Source of the DNA: Actinacidiphila acidipaludis
GTDB lineage: Bacteria; Actinomycetota; Actinomycetes; Streptomycetales; Streptomycetaceae
Assembly: GCF_019890725.1 (NCBI RefSeq)
Contig: NZ_JAINZZ010000072.1
Location: 1 to 35,981 of the forward strand
Direction of reading: 5' to 3'
DNA length: 35,981 nucleotides
The translations under genes and the position numbers were made by a program. Shown here in pieces: positions 14,017 to 22,587 of this stretch. The notes under the pieces were generated by a model, which saw only the letters and a program-made list of their open reading frames with translations, did no database searches and had not been told where the DNA came from. Each line of letters begins with the position of its first letter. Within the stretch, counting starts at the first letter, position 1.

Positions 14017-14913
14017 ATGGAGCAGCACAGCGCGAGTGACGTGTCCGGCCCGGCGTTCGTGCTGGGCGGCGGCGGAGCGCTGGGCGCCTGCGAGGTCGGC
14101 ATGCTCAAGGCGCTGTTCGCCGCGGGCGTCCAGCCGCGCATGGTGCTGGGGACCTCCGTCGGCGCGATCAACGGCGCGGCGGTGGCGGCCGACCCCTCAC
14201 CGGCCGCGGTCGGCCGCCTGATCGACCTGTGGACCGGGCTGGGCCGGGCCGGGGTGTTCACCGGGTCCGTGATGGCCCGGCTGACCACGGCGGTACGCAG
14301 CCGCACCCACCTCTACACCCCGGCGCCGCTGCTGGAACTGCTGCGCACCCACCTGCCGGTCACCCGCATCGAGGACCTCCAGGTGCCGTTCCAGTGCGTG
14401 GCGGCCAGCATCGAGCAGGCCGCCGAACACTGGTTCACCGCCGGGCCGCTGGTCGAGGCGGTGCTGGCCTCGAGCGCGGTGCCCGGACTGCTGCCACCGG
14501 TCGCGGTGGACGGCGAGCACTTCGTGGACGGCGGCCTGGTCAACAGCATCCCCGTCGGCCGGGCGGTGGCGCTGGGCGCCCGCGAGATCTACGTGCTGCA
14601 GGTCGGCCGGATCGAACAGCCCCTCACCCCGCCGCGGCTGCCCTGGCAGGTGGCCACCGTCTCCTTCGAGATCGCCCGGCGCCACCGCTTCGCCCGCGAC
14701 ATGGCCGACCTGCCCGACCATGTCACCGTGCACGTCCTGCCCACCGGCGCGACCCCCGGCGAAGCAGCCGCCTCCCTGGGCCAGTTGCGCCACCACGCCT
14801 TCGGCCGCACCGCCCAGCGCATCGAACGCGCCTACACCGCCTCCTCCCGCTACCTCGAAGCCCTGGCCGCCCGCAAGGACGCCGCCGCCACCTCCGCGGA
14901 CGGCTCCCCATGA
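14017..14913 (+). CDS. Patatin-like phospholipase
   Basis: A 298-residue patatin-family lipid acyl hydrolase. The oxyanion loop is GGGGALG (17-23), the nucleophile elbow GTSVG gives Ser47, and the catalytic Asp lies in DGG at 171-173, so the Ser-Asp dyad is complete. Ala21 stands where many members carry Arg. No signal peptide is present; it should act on the inner face of the membrane. It overlaps the acyltransferase gene by ATGA, which pairs deacylation with reacylation. The ribosome site before ATG 14017 is poor; GTG 14041 is an alternative that keeps the whole domain. Confidence 0.92.
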   Translation: MEQHSASDVSGPAFVLGGGGALGACEVGMLKALFAAGVQPRMVLGTSVGAINGAAVAADPSPAAVGRLIDLWTGLGRAGVFTGSVMARLTTAVRSRTHLYTPAPLLELLRTHLPVTRIEDLQVPFQCVAASIEQAAEHWFTAGPLVEAVLASSAVPGLLPPVAVDGEHFVDGGLVNSIPVGRAVALGAREIYVLQVGRIEQPLTPPRLPWQVATVSFEIARRHRFARDMADLPDHVTVHVLPTGATPGEAAASLGQLRHHAFGRTAQRIERAYTASSRYLEALAARKDAAATSADGSP

Positions 14914-16337
14914 CCGGCGAGGGCACCGCCCCCGGCGGCAGAACACCCGGCCCCGGCCCGCAGGACGCCGGCGCGCCCACCCCGGTCCCAGCGCCGGGCC
15001 CGGCCGCGGACGGCGGCGGTGACACCGCCCGGAGCGCCTCAACTCCCTTCGCCGGTAAGGGAGATACGGGCTCGCAGGCCGTTGTGACCGGCCCGGCCGC
15101 GCCCGAGGGTTCGGGCCCGGTCGCGGTACCGCCCCAGCGCCGCCCCGGCGAACCCGGGCCGGTGGCCGGCGAACCCGAACCGGTGCCCGCGGGCGGCGGC
15201 CAGGCCGAGGCGGCTCGGGGGACAGGTCGGGGCGGGGGAGCGGTCCGGCCGCAGGAGGGCGGGACGGCGGGCCGGGCCGACGGGCCGTCACCGGCGCCAC
15301 CGCGCACCCCCGTCGCGGCGGCCGCGGCCGCGGCCGTCACCATCGCGAGGCGGACCGCGACCGTCACGGTGCTGCTCGCGCTGATCCCGGTGGCCGCGGT
15401 CGTGCTGGTGGCCGCGACCGTGCTGACGGCCCCGGTGTCGCTGGTCACGCGCGGCCCGTGGCGGCCGGCCCGCATGGCCGCCTTCGTCCTGCTCTACCTG
15501 CTGGCCGACCTCGCCGGTGTGCTGGCCGCCACCGGGTCGTTCCTGCGCCACCCCCGGCCGGGACCGGCCGGCCGGGAACGCCGGGCCACGCACGCCTTCG
15601 CCCTGCTGGCCCGGCTGCTGACGATGCTGCGCCGGGTCGCGCAGCGGCTGTTCCGCCTGGAGGTGCGGATCACGCCCGCCCTGCCCCCGGCCGCGCCGGA
15701 CGCTCCGCTGGTCGTGCTGATGCGCCACGCAGGCCTCGGGGACTCCTTCCTGCTGCTGCAGATCCTGCTCGCGCAGGCGCAGCTGCGGCCGTTCACCGTT
15801 CTGAAGGGGCTGCTGCGCCTCGACCCGTGCCTGGACGTCCTGCTCGGCCGGGTCCCGCACTGCTTCCTGCCGCCGGCCCGTGGCAGCGCCGCGCAGGCGG
15901 TCGCGGAACTGGCGGCGCGGCTGCGGCCGGGGGACGCGCTGGTGATCTTCCCCGAGGGCGGCAACTTCACCCCCGGCCGCCACCACCGTGCGGTGGCGCG
16001 GCTGCGCCGGCTGGGGCAGTACCGGCGGGCCGCCCGGGCCGCGCGTCTGCACTACGTGCTGCCGCCCCGGGACACCGGCAGCCTGGCGGCCCTGGCGGCG
16101 GCCCCCGGCGCCGACGTGGTGTTCGTCGCGCACGCCGGCCTGGACGTCATCGCCTCGCCGCGCGCCGCCTGGTCGTTCCTGCCGCTGCCGCGCCGGGTGC
16201 GGGTGCACTGGTGGCGGGTCCCGGCCGCGGACATCCCGCACGGCGACGACGCACGCAGTGAGTGGCTGCTCGGCCAGTGGGAACGCATGGACGCCTGGAC
16301 CGCCGCGCAGGCCGTCCCGGCCACCCCCCACGTCTGA
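14910..16337 (+). CDS. PlsC-like 1-acylglycerol-3-phosphate acyltransferase family
   Basis: A 475-residue membrane protein. The first 130 residues are Pro/Gly/Ala-rich and probably unfolded, which is long for the family. Two membrane helices follow (about 149-178 and 189-212), then a PlsC-type domain with the HX4D catalytic motif as His273-AGLG-Asp278 and FPEGGNF at 347-353 (Glu349). The catalytic pair and glycerophosphate-binding motif are thus present. It should move fatty acyl groups to a lyso-lipid at the membrane. Coupling to the patatin gene suggests a phospholipid remodelling pair; that role is inferred, as the substrate cannot be read from sequence. Confidence 0.85.
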   Translation: MTGEGTAPGGRTPGPGPQDAGAPTPVPAPGPAADGGGDTARSASTPFAGKGDTGSQAVVTGPAAPEGSGPVAVPPQRRPGEPGPVAGEPEPVPAGGGQAEAARGTGRGGGAVRPQEGGTAGRADGPSPAPPRTPVAAAAAAAVTIARRTATVTVLLALIPVAAVVLVAATVLTAPVSLVTRGPWRPARMAAFVLLYLLADLAGVLAATGSFLRHPRPGPAGRERRATHAFALLARLLTMLRRVAQRLFRLEVRITPALPPAAPDAPLVVLMRHAGLGDSFLLLQILLAQAQLRPFTVLKGLLRLDPCLDVLLGRVPHCFLPPARGSAAQAVAELAARLRPGDALVIFPEGGNFTPGRHHRAVARLRRLGQYRRAARAARLHYVLPPRDTGSLAALAAAPGADVVFVAHAGLDVIASPRAAWSFLPLPRRVRVHWWRVPAADIPHGDDARSEWLLGQWERMDAWTAAQAVPATPHV

Positions 16338-16646
16338 CGCCCCGGACCGTCCCCGCCGTCCAGCGCGGACCTGCCCCATCCGCCCGGCCAGGCCCTCGGG
16401 CCGTTCCGTGCGGCTTCCTGGCGCCGCCCGGCCCACCGTGCCCTGCCGCAGCGGCCGTTGCCGCAACCCCTCCGGGCGCCGGCCCGCCACGCCCACCCGG
16501 GCGTGGCCCCAACCACCGTGCGCGGCAGCCGTGTTCCCGCTGTCGCGGCGGCCCCCCTGCGTTTATCGGCGCCCTGCACGGTCAGGCGCACAACTGAGGT
16601 CCTGACAACCGGGTCCTGACACTGGCAACCGAGGAAGGTGAGCGGC
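16338..16646. other. Gene-free spacer with a hairpin
   Basis: About 310 bases between the acyltransferase and CsbD-like genes. An eight-base perfect hairpin (16487-16494 with 16499-16506, loop ACCC) may end the lipid operon. The csbD promoter must lie to its right; TGAGGTCCTGACAACCGGG at 16594-16612 is a possible part of it but no clear pair is seen. Confidence 0.45.
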
Positions 16647-16820
16647 ATGGCCGCCAACGAGAAGGTCCGGGCGAAGGTCGAGCAGGCCGTCGGCAAGGTC
16701 GCTCAGGCAGCCGGACGCGCCACGAACAACAAGACGCTGATCGCCAAGGGGCACGCGGCCGAGGTCGCGGGCAAGGCCCGCCAGGCCAAGGAATCGGTCA
16801 AGGACACCGGCCGCCACTGA
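16647..16820 (+). CDS. CsbD family stress-response protein
   Basis: A 57-residue Lys/Ala-rich helical protein: MAANEKVRAKVEQAVGKVAQAAGRATNNKTLIAKGHAAEVAGKARQAKESVKDTG in outline, with the family's repeated K-x3-A-x-G-K pattern. CsbD proteins are small, soluble, abundant in general stress and controlled by alternative sigma factors in Bacillus and relatives; their molecular role is unknown. ATG 16647 is preferred to GTG 16638 because GAGGAAGG sits nine bases before the ATG. It appears monocistronic with its own terminator. Confidence 0.9.
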   Translation: MAANEKVRAKVEQAVGKVAQAAGRATNNKTLIAKGHAAEVAGKARQAKESVKDTGRH

Positions 16821-16830
16821 CGGCTGCCGT

Positions 16831-16867
16831 CGGCGTGCCGGCGCGCTGCGAAGCCGCCGACACGCCG
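16831..16867 (+). terminator. Terminator after the CsbD-like gene
   Basis: Arms 16831-16843 and 16855-16867 pair at 12 of 13 positions around an 11-base loop, starting ten bases after the stop codon. Confidence 0.75.
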
Positions 16868-17374
16868 GCGACCGCCGTCCCGGGCCCGGCCGACACGCCC
16901 GGCCCCACCCGGCAACGCCTGCCCGCCCACCGGGCACGTTTCCCGCACCCCCGGCGCACATCCGCCGCGTCCTGGCGGCTCGACGGCGTCCGGTCCCCCG
17001 TCGGCAGGGGAGTACCGCAACCCGCCGCAACCCGCGCTCCCGGCGTGCGCCCCTCCGGTTGCCGCCCACGACGGCTTCCCACCGGCGGAAGCCGGCAATC
17101 CAGCGCCCCCGCCCAGCAGTTCACCGGCCCGCCCGGCCCCGGCCCCGGCCCGGCCCGAAGCAACCCGCCGCCGCGCCCGGCCAGCCCCCGCGCCGCACAC
17201 CGCGCGCCCCACCACCCCGCACCGGATGCGTCCGCCCGGCGGCAGCTACCTGCCCCCATCCCGCCGCCGAGCGGCTCCCCGGCGGGGAATTCCCCTGGTC
17301 GGCCCGGGACCACCCCGTCCCACCACCCGCTATTCCACCGCCTACAGAAAGAAATCCGGCACCCTTTCCGACTC
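16868..17374. other. Gene-free spacer before the glycosidase promoter
   Basis: Five hundred bases of Pro/Arg/Ala-type noise in every frame. An eight-base hairpin (CGGCTTCC 17072-17079 with 17087-17094) is the only structure I noted. No gene is supported. Confidence 0.5.
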
Positions 17375-17403
17375 TTGACGGCCTAATAGGGGGACCGTAG
17401 CGT
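17375..17403 (+). promoter_or_regulatory. Vegetative-type promoter of the glycosidase gene
   Basis: TTGACG (17375-17380), 17-base spacer, TAGCGT (17398-17403). Both match the main streptomycete promoter class well. It predicts a start near 17410 and a 5' leader of about 128 bases. Confidence 0.65.
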
Positions 17404-17435
17404 GAGCGTCCGCGAGGCCGCGGCACGCCCGGGAC

Positions 17436-17516
17436 CTGACGGACCGTCAGTGACGCGGGGCTGAGGGCGGGGTGGCGGTCTCCACGCCACGCCGCTGCTT
17501 CTGGGATCGCAGAAGC
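17436..17516 (+). promoter_or_regulatory. Two inverted repeats in the glycosidase leader
   Basis: CTGACG-GAC-CGTCAG (17436-17450) lies about 26 bases after the predicted start and could be an operator. GCTTCTG-GGATCG-CAGAAGC (17497-17516) is a hairpin ending 22 bases before the GTG start, just ahead of the ribosome site CCGGAG. Confidence 0.5.
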
Positions 17517-17537
17517 TCGTCTCACCGGAGCGTTGCC

Positions 17538-20500
17538 GTGAACAACAGACCCGCCCCGCCACGCCTGTCCCCGACGGGCCGGCGCGGTACGACACGCAGG
17601 CGGGGGGCGGGCAGGGCGGCGGTCGTGCTGGCCCTCGGGTGCCTGATCGGCGGCGGCGTGACCGCCACACCCGCCTCCTCCGCGCCCGTCACCTCCGCCG
17701 CGGCGCAGGCGCACTCCGCCACCGGCACCGCCACCGGCACCGGCAGTGCGGACGGCTGGGTGCTGAGCACCGGCGACACCTCGAAGAACTACGCGCCGAC
17801 GTTCGTCGGCAACGGCTATCTGGCCGCGCGGGTGCCCGCGGCCGGCGAGGGCTTTTCCAGCAGTCCCGTGGTCACCCAGTCCGAACTCGCCGGTTTCTAC
17901 GGCGCTCCGGCCGGCCAGTTCGAGCGGCGGGCGAGCCTGCCGACGTGGACGACGCTCGGCTTCGGCCGCAGCGGCGGGGTGTACGGGGTGCCGGGGAACT
18001 GGAGCTGCGCGTTCGACCAGATCTGCCCGGCCAGGGACGGGCAGATCTCCGGCGGCGCGTTCGTGGAGACCTCCCACGGCGGTTCGGTCGCCGGTGGCTA
18101 CCTGGCCGGCCTGAACACCGACAACATCCCGACGGTCGGCGGCACCGACAGCCTCACCGTCCGCGACGCGCCGGCCGGTCCGGCCACCGTGGACGTCCGC
18201 TACGCCAACGGCAGCGGCGGCCCGCAGACCGTCCACCTCGGCGTCAACGGCACGCTGCAGCAGCTGACGCTGCCGGACTCCGGCGGCTGGGACAGCTGGG
18301 CGGTGGCGAAGGTGCCCGTGACGCTGACGGCCGGCTCGAACACGCTGCAGATCACCGTCGCGCAGGGCGACACCGCGCGGGTCAACGTCGACTACCTGGC
18401 GCCGTACCCGGCCGGCGGGCAGCCGCCGACCGGCATCGCGCCGGCGACCACCGGCACCACCAGCGGCTACCGGCAGTCGCTGGACCTGCGCACCGGGACC
18501 CTGACGACCTCGTTCGACTGGACTTCCCCGGACGGCGACCGGACCAGCTTCGTCTACACCGTCGACGCCGACCGCGCGCAGGGCCACCTGGGCACGGTCG
18601 ACCTGCGGGCGGTGCCGCACTGGAGCGGCACCGCCGGCGTCGTCGACGAGTTCGACGGCCAGGGACTGGACCACGCCACCGCCACGGCCTGGGCCGTCGA
18701 CGCGAAGAACGCGACGCTGACGCAGACGGTCGCCACCGACGGGAACCTGGTGACGGCCGCCCTGAACTCGGTGCTGCGGATCGGCGGGCACACCGAGCAC
18801 ACCACCGCACTGACCGTCCCGGCCGACGGCAGCGCCGGGCAGAGCGCGACCCTCGCGGTCCGCGCCGGGCAGACGTACGAGATCACCAAGTACGTCGGTG
18901 TGGCCTCCAGCGTCGACACCGACCGGCCGCTGAAGGCCGCCACCCCCCAGCAGGCCGCGGCCCGCACCGCCGCCCGGGCCGCCGACGACGGCTACCGGGC
19001 CACGATGGCCGCCAACGACAGCGCCTGGGCGGCGCTGTGGCAGTCCGACATCTCGGTGCCCGGCGACAGCGCGACGACCGCGCAGATCCGCGCCTCGATG
19101 TTCTACCTGCTGGCCAGCATGCGCGCCGGCGTCACCTGGAGCACCAGCCCCGGCGGGCTGTCCTCCGACGGCTACAACGGCCACGTCTTCTGGGACATGG
19201 AGACCTGGATGTACCCGGCGCTGCTGGCCCAGCACCCCGACATCGCGCAGAGTGCCGACACCTACCGGCAGAAGCTGCTGCCGGCCGCCGAGGCCGCGGC
19301 GGCGGCCCTGTCCACCCCGGCCCACCCCGTCAAGGGCGCGAAGTTCCCCTGGGAGAGCTCCCTGACCGGCAAGGAGACGATCCCGCCGGGCAACAACGAG
19401 GGCAACGACGAGATCCACATCGACTCCGACATCGCCCTGGCCCAGTGGCAGTACTACCAGGCCAGCGGCGACACCGCCTGGCTGAAGGACAAGGCCTGGC
19501 CGGTGCTGAAGGACATCGCCGACTACTGGGCCACCCGCGCCGTTCCCGACGCGGCCGGCGGCTACGACATCGACGACGTCCAGGGCGCCGACGAGTACCA
19601 CGACCACGTCGACAACAGCGCGAGCACCGACGCCGGCGCGCAGGCGTCCCTGCGCATCGCCGTGCGGGCCGCGGCCCTGACCGGCCACACGCCCGACCCG
19701 GCCTGGACCACCGTCGCCGACGGCCTGAAGATCCCGGTGGACACCGCCGCCGGCATCCACCCGGAGTTCGACGGCTACAGCGGCCAGCAGGTCAAGCAGG
19801 CCGACGTCACGCTGCTGCAGTACCCGTGGGCGGTGCCCATGCCGGCCGGCCTGGCGCAGAGCGACCTGGACTACTACACCCAGCACACCGACCCCGACGG
19901 ACCGTCGATGACCGACGCGATCGCCACCATCGACGCCGCCGCCCTCGGCTCGCCGGGCTGCACCGCCTACGACCACCTGCGCGCCAGCGCCGACCCGTTC
20001 ATCGCCGCACCCTTCGACCAGTTCCACGAGACCCGCTCGGGCGGCGCGTTCACCTTCACCACCGGCGAGGGCGGCTACCTCCAGCAGTTCCTCTACGGCT
20101 TCACCGGGCTGCGCTGGGGAACCGACGCGGTCACCGTCGACCCGTTCCTGCCGCAGCAGCTGCCGGGCGTGAACATCACCGGCCTGAAATGGCACGGGCG
20201 GACCTTCGACGTCTCGGTCGGCCAGGCCACCACGACCCTGACCCTGCGCTCCGGGCCGCCGCTGGCCGTCCGCGACGGCAACGGCACGCTCCACACCGTC
20301 ACCCCCGGCAGGCCGCTGCACCTGACCACCCGCCACCCGGCCGCCACCGGCGGCCCGGCGATCTGCAGCACCCCGGTCACCGCGGCCGCCGGCGCCCGCT
20401 GCATCGACATCTCCGGCGGCAACCCGGCCGACGGCACCGCGCTGCAGCTCTACGACTGCAACGCAAGCGCCGCCCAGACCTGGTCGCTGCCCGGCGACGG

Positions 20501-20750
20501 CACGGTCCGCGCCATGGCCAAGTGCATGGACGTGCGCGGCGGTTCCAGCGCCGACGGCACACCGGTGCAGATCTACACCTGCAACTCCAGCGTCTCCCAG
20601 CAGTGGACCTACGACCGGACCGCCCGGACACTGACGTCCGGGCTCGGCAAGTGCCTGACCGCGGCCAGCGCCGGAACCACCAACGGCACGCGGCTGGTCA
20701 TCGAACCCTGCCAGGGCACGGCCGACCAGCAGTGGACGATTCCCTCCTGA
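17538..20750 (+). CDS. Secreted GH65-type glycosidase with CBM6/35-like insert and ricin-type lectin tail
   Basis: A 1070-residue secreted enzyme. A signal peptide (RRRGAGRAAVVLALGCLIGG then ATPASSAP) precedes a GH65 N-terminal domain from about residue 73 (STGDTSKNYAPTFVGNGYLAARV). About 172-291 form a beta-sandwich like CBM6/35, ending VNVDYLAPYP, placed inside the N-terminal domain. The alpha/alpha barrel contains FWDMETWMYPALL, NNEGNDEIHIDSD and GADEYHDHVDNS, where Glu686 is the expected general acid. The C-terminus (about 939-1070) is a ricin-type beta-trefoil with three QxW marks. Export rules against a phosphorylase; an acid trehalase or other alpha-glucosidase is likely. GTG 17538 is chosen for CCGGAG; a frame start at 17472 would bury the signal. 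Confidence 0.88.
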   Translation: MNNRPAPPRLSPTGRRGTTRRRGAGRAAVVLALGCLIGGGVTATPASSAPVTSAAAQAHSATGTATGTGSADGWVLSTGDTSKNYAPTFVGNGYLAARVPAAGEGFSSSPVVTQSELAGFYGAPAGQFERRASLPTWTTLGFGRSGGVYGVPGNWSCAFDQICPARDGQISGGAFVETSHGGSVAGGYLAGLNTDNIPTVGGTDSLTVRDAPAGPATVDVRYANGSGGPQTVHLGVNGTLQQLTLPDSGGWDSWAVAKVPVTLTAGSNTLQITVAQGDTARVNVDYLAPYPAGGQPPTGIAPATTGTTSGYRQSLDLRTGTLTTSFDWTSPDGDRTSFVYTVDADRAQGHLGTVDLRAVPHWSGTAGVVDEFDGQGLDHATATAWAVDAKNATLTQTVATDGNLVTAALNSVLRIGGHTEHTTALTVPADGSAGQSATLAVRAGQTYEITKYVGVASSVDTDRPLKAATPQQAAARTAARAADDGYRATMAANDSAWAALWQSDISVPGDSATTAQIRASMFYLLASMRAGVTWSTSPGGLSSDGYNGHVFWDMETWMYPALLAQHPDIAQSADTYRQKLLPAAEAAAAALSTPAHPVKGAKFPWESSLTGKETIPPGNNEGNDEIHIDSDIALAQWQYYQASGDTAWLKDKAWPVLKDIADYWATRAVPDAAGGYDIDDVQGADEYHDHVDNSASTDAGAQASLRIAVRAAALTGHTPDPAWTTVADGLKIPVDTAAGIHPEFDGYSGQQVKQADVTLLQYPWAVPMPAGLAQSDLDYYTQHTDPDGPSMTDAIATIDAAALGSPGCTAYDHLRASADPFIAAPFDQFHETRSGGAFTFTTGEGGYLQQFLYGFTGLRWGTDAVTVDPFLPQQLPGVNITGLKWHGRTFDVSVGQATTTLTLRSGPPLAVRDGNGTLHTVTPGRPLHLTTRHPAATGGPAICSTPVTAAAGARCIDISGGNPADGTALQLYDCNASAAQTWSLPGDGTVRAMAKCMDVRGGSSADGTPVQIYTCNSSVSQQWTYDRTARTLTSGLGKCLTAASAGTTNGTRLVIEPCQGTADQQWTIPS

Positions 20751-20794
20751 CGCGCTGAGGCGTCAGCGGGTCTTGCGGAGGCGACCGGGCGCAG

Positions 20795-20814
20795 CCCCCC
20801 TTCTACCCGGGGGG
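20795..20814 (+). terminator. Hairpin after the glycosidase gene
   Basis: Six C and six G runs (20795-20800, 20809-20814) around TTCTACCC, about 45 bases after the stop. A second small inverted repeat, CTGACG with CGTCAG, overlaps the stop itself (20747-20766). Confidence 0.5.
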
Positions 20815-20940
20815 TGCGCCCGGCCGCCGTTGACCGCGGCGGGTGGCCGGAGCAGGGCGGATGCGCGCGGGTCGGGAACCGATGACGCCTGCGGTGAGTC
20901 CTTCACCGCGTCCGGCCGGCAGTGCGAAAAGGGGAATGTC

Positions 20941-21213
20941 ATGAAGCGCCGTTCGAGGTATCTGACCGCCGTGGTGTCGGTCGTCGTGGCCGTGTCCGCT
21001 CTCGCCGGGTGCTCCAGCGACAAGCGCGGCATGGGCGACTCCCCGGTCTCCAACCACCGCGGTGACGACAGCCCGGCCAGCGTCACCAACTTCCCCGACC
21101 ACTTCGCGAACATCGCCACCAAGTGCGTGGCCGGCGCCCCGGGCTTCCGTGCGTTCGTCACCACCCGCGAGGCCGCCCCCGTCATACTCGCCGACCCCAC
21201 CTGCAAGGGCTGA
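20941..21213 (+). CDS. Small lipoprotein, 90 residues
   Basis: A signal peptide (MKRRSRYLTAVVSVVVAVSALAGC) ends in a perfect lipobox LAGC with Cys24. The short mature part contains NFPDHFANIATKCVAG, then TTREAAPVILADPTCKG, with two cysteines that may bond. Short proteins with the NxPDxFxNxATKC ... DPxC pattern recur in actinomycetes and their mobile elements, but no function is known to me. AAGGGG precedes ATG 20941. It is flanked by hairpins on both sides, so is probably monocistronic. Confidence 0.82.
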   Translation: MKRRSRYLTAVVSVVVAVSALAGCSSDKRGMGDSPVSNHRGDDSPASVTNFPDHFANIATKCVAGAPGFRAFVTTREAAPVILADPTCKG

Positions 21214-21239
21214 CGCCCGACGGGCCGCGCCGGTGCACA

Positions 21240-21258
21240 GCTCCCGGGCCCGGGGAGC
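21240..21258 (+). terminator. Hairpin after the small lipoprotein gene
   Basis: GCTCCC (21240-21245) pairs with GGGAGC (21253-21258), and the inner GGGCCC extends the stem with one mismatch. It begins 27 bases after the stop. Confidence 0.5.
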
Positions 21259-21570
21259 CATCGTGACGCCTCGCGGCGGATCCGGCCGAACGCCGCAGGC
21301 CCGGCCCGGACGCAGCCGCCAGCACCGAAGGCCGTGCTCCGCCCCGATCCTGGACAGCCGGCGCCTTCCTGCTCCTGGCCACGGCCGCCGCGTCGGCGCG
21401 AGGTGGTCTGGTGATCCGGACGTCGCGAACCGGGCGTCCGCCTCCCCGACCGGGGCAACGTTGGGCCCGATACGTATCGTTTGGGACCGAGGGGCCCGAA
21501 ATCGACCGACCTGACTCTGTGTTGCCGCCCCGGCCAGTACGGTTTCGGCAACTCAACGTCGGGGGGAACC
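21259..21570. other. Gene-free region with a perfect 12-base palindrome
   Basis: About 310 bases upstream of the membrane cassette. At 21468-21479 is the palindrome CGATACGTATCG, about 100 bases before the first start codon, a likely operator. TTGCCG (21521-21526) and CGGCAA (21545-21550) form a further inverted pair nearer the start. No gene is supported here. Confidence 0.55.
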
Positions 21571-22464
21571 ATGACGACGGGCACGCACCACCGGCCGGAC
21601 CCGGACGACGCACCCGCACCAGGGCCGGAGCCCCACGCGCCACGCACGCACAGCACGCCCACCACGCACGCCACGCAGGAGACGTACGGCACGGCCGTCT
21701 TCCGCACGCTGGAGCGCGGCGTGCGGGTCACGCTCTACCGGCTGCTGGCCGTACCGCTGGCCGTGGGCCTGATCCTCGCCCTGCACCCGTGGACGTGGGG
21801 CGGCTCCTCCGGATCGTCCAGCGGCAGCGACTTCGACTCCGGCGCGCCCTTCGTGACGGGCGGCACCGACAGCACGGGCAGCACGGACAACGCGGGCGCC
21901 GACGGCACGGCGACGGACAACGCGGTCGGCGACACCACCGGGAACACCGGCGACAGCACCGTCACCGACGAGCCGTCGCCCACCGACCCCTCGCCGACCG
22001 CGGACCCGCAGAGCCAGGTCACCGCGCTGGACGACCTGATCTCCCAGTCCGCCGACCAGCGCACCCAGGTCTCGGCGGCGGTCGCCGACGCCGGGCAGTG
22101 CGGCTCCGACGCGGGCCTGAGCCAGGACGCCACGACCCTCCAGAACGACGCCGACTCCCGCACCTCGCTGGCGCAGCAGGCCACCGCCCTGACGATGGAC
22201 GCGGTGACCGGCGGGCCCGACGCGGCGCAACTGCTGAGCACCGCGCTGAACGCCTCCGCGACCGCCGACGCCGACTACGCCCGCTGGGCCACCGCCCTGG
22301 CCGGCGGATCGTGCAAGCCCGCCACCACCCACCAGCAGAGCGACTACGTGGCCGGCGGCAAGGACAGCACGACCGCGCAGCAGGCCAAGTCCGCGTTCGT
22401 GGAGGCCTGGAACCCGATCGCGGAGCAGTACGGCCTGACGACCCGCGGCACCGACGAGTTCTGA
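21571..22464 (+). CDS. Membrane-anchored protein with long acidic linker, 297 residues
   Basis: No family is recognised. An N-terminal Pro/His/Thr-rich part (1-35) leads to an amphipathic stretch and one membrane helix (about 54-73, LYRLLAVPLAVGLILALHPW). Residues 79-150 are Gly/Ser/Thr/Asp-rich and acidic, as in extracellular linkers. The C-terminal 145 residues (from SQVTALDDLISQSADQRTQ) look like a helical bundle with two Cys (in GQCGSD and GGSCKP) that could bond outside the cell. GGGGGGA precedes ATG 21571. It is first in the cassette, 123 bases before the motif-bearing membrane protein. Confidence 0.7.
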   Translation: MTTGTHHRPDPDDAPAPGPEPHAPRTHSTPTTHATQETYGTAVFRTLERGVRVTLYRLLAVPLAVGLILALHPWTWGGSSGSSSGSDFDSGAPFVTGGTDSTGSTDNAGADGTATDNAVGDTTGNTGDSTVTDEPSPTDPSPTADPQSQVTALDDLISQSADQRTQVSAAVADAGQCGSDAGLSQDATTLQNDADSRTSLAQQATALTMDAVTGGPDAAQLLSTALNASATADADYARWATALAGGSCKPATTHQQSDYVAGGKDSTTAQQAKSAFVEAWNPIAEQYGLTTRGTDEF

Positions 22465-22587
22465 CCGCTGCCCCGTGCAGGGCCGCCGCGGCGGCCCGCC
22501 CCCGGGCGACCCACCGCTCCCGGCGCCCCCGTCGCCCCCCCGCATCCGCAACGCCATCCGGCCCCGCACCATTGGGAGTTCCGAGCC

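Noticed and set aside
17121..20336. 1071-residue minus-strand frame over the glycosidase
   Set aside because: Shadow of the GC-rich coding strand; no domain and no ribosome site.
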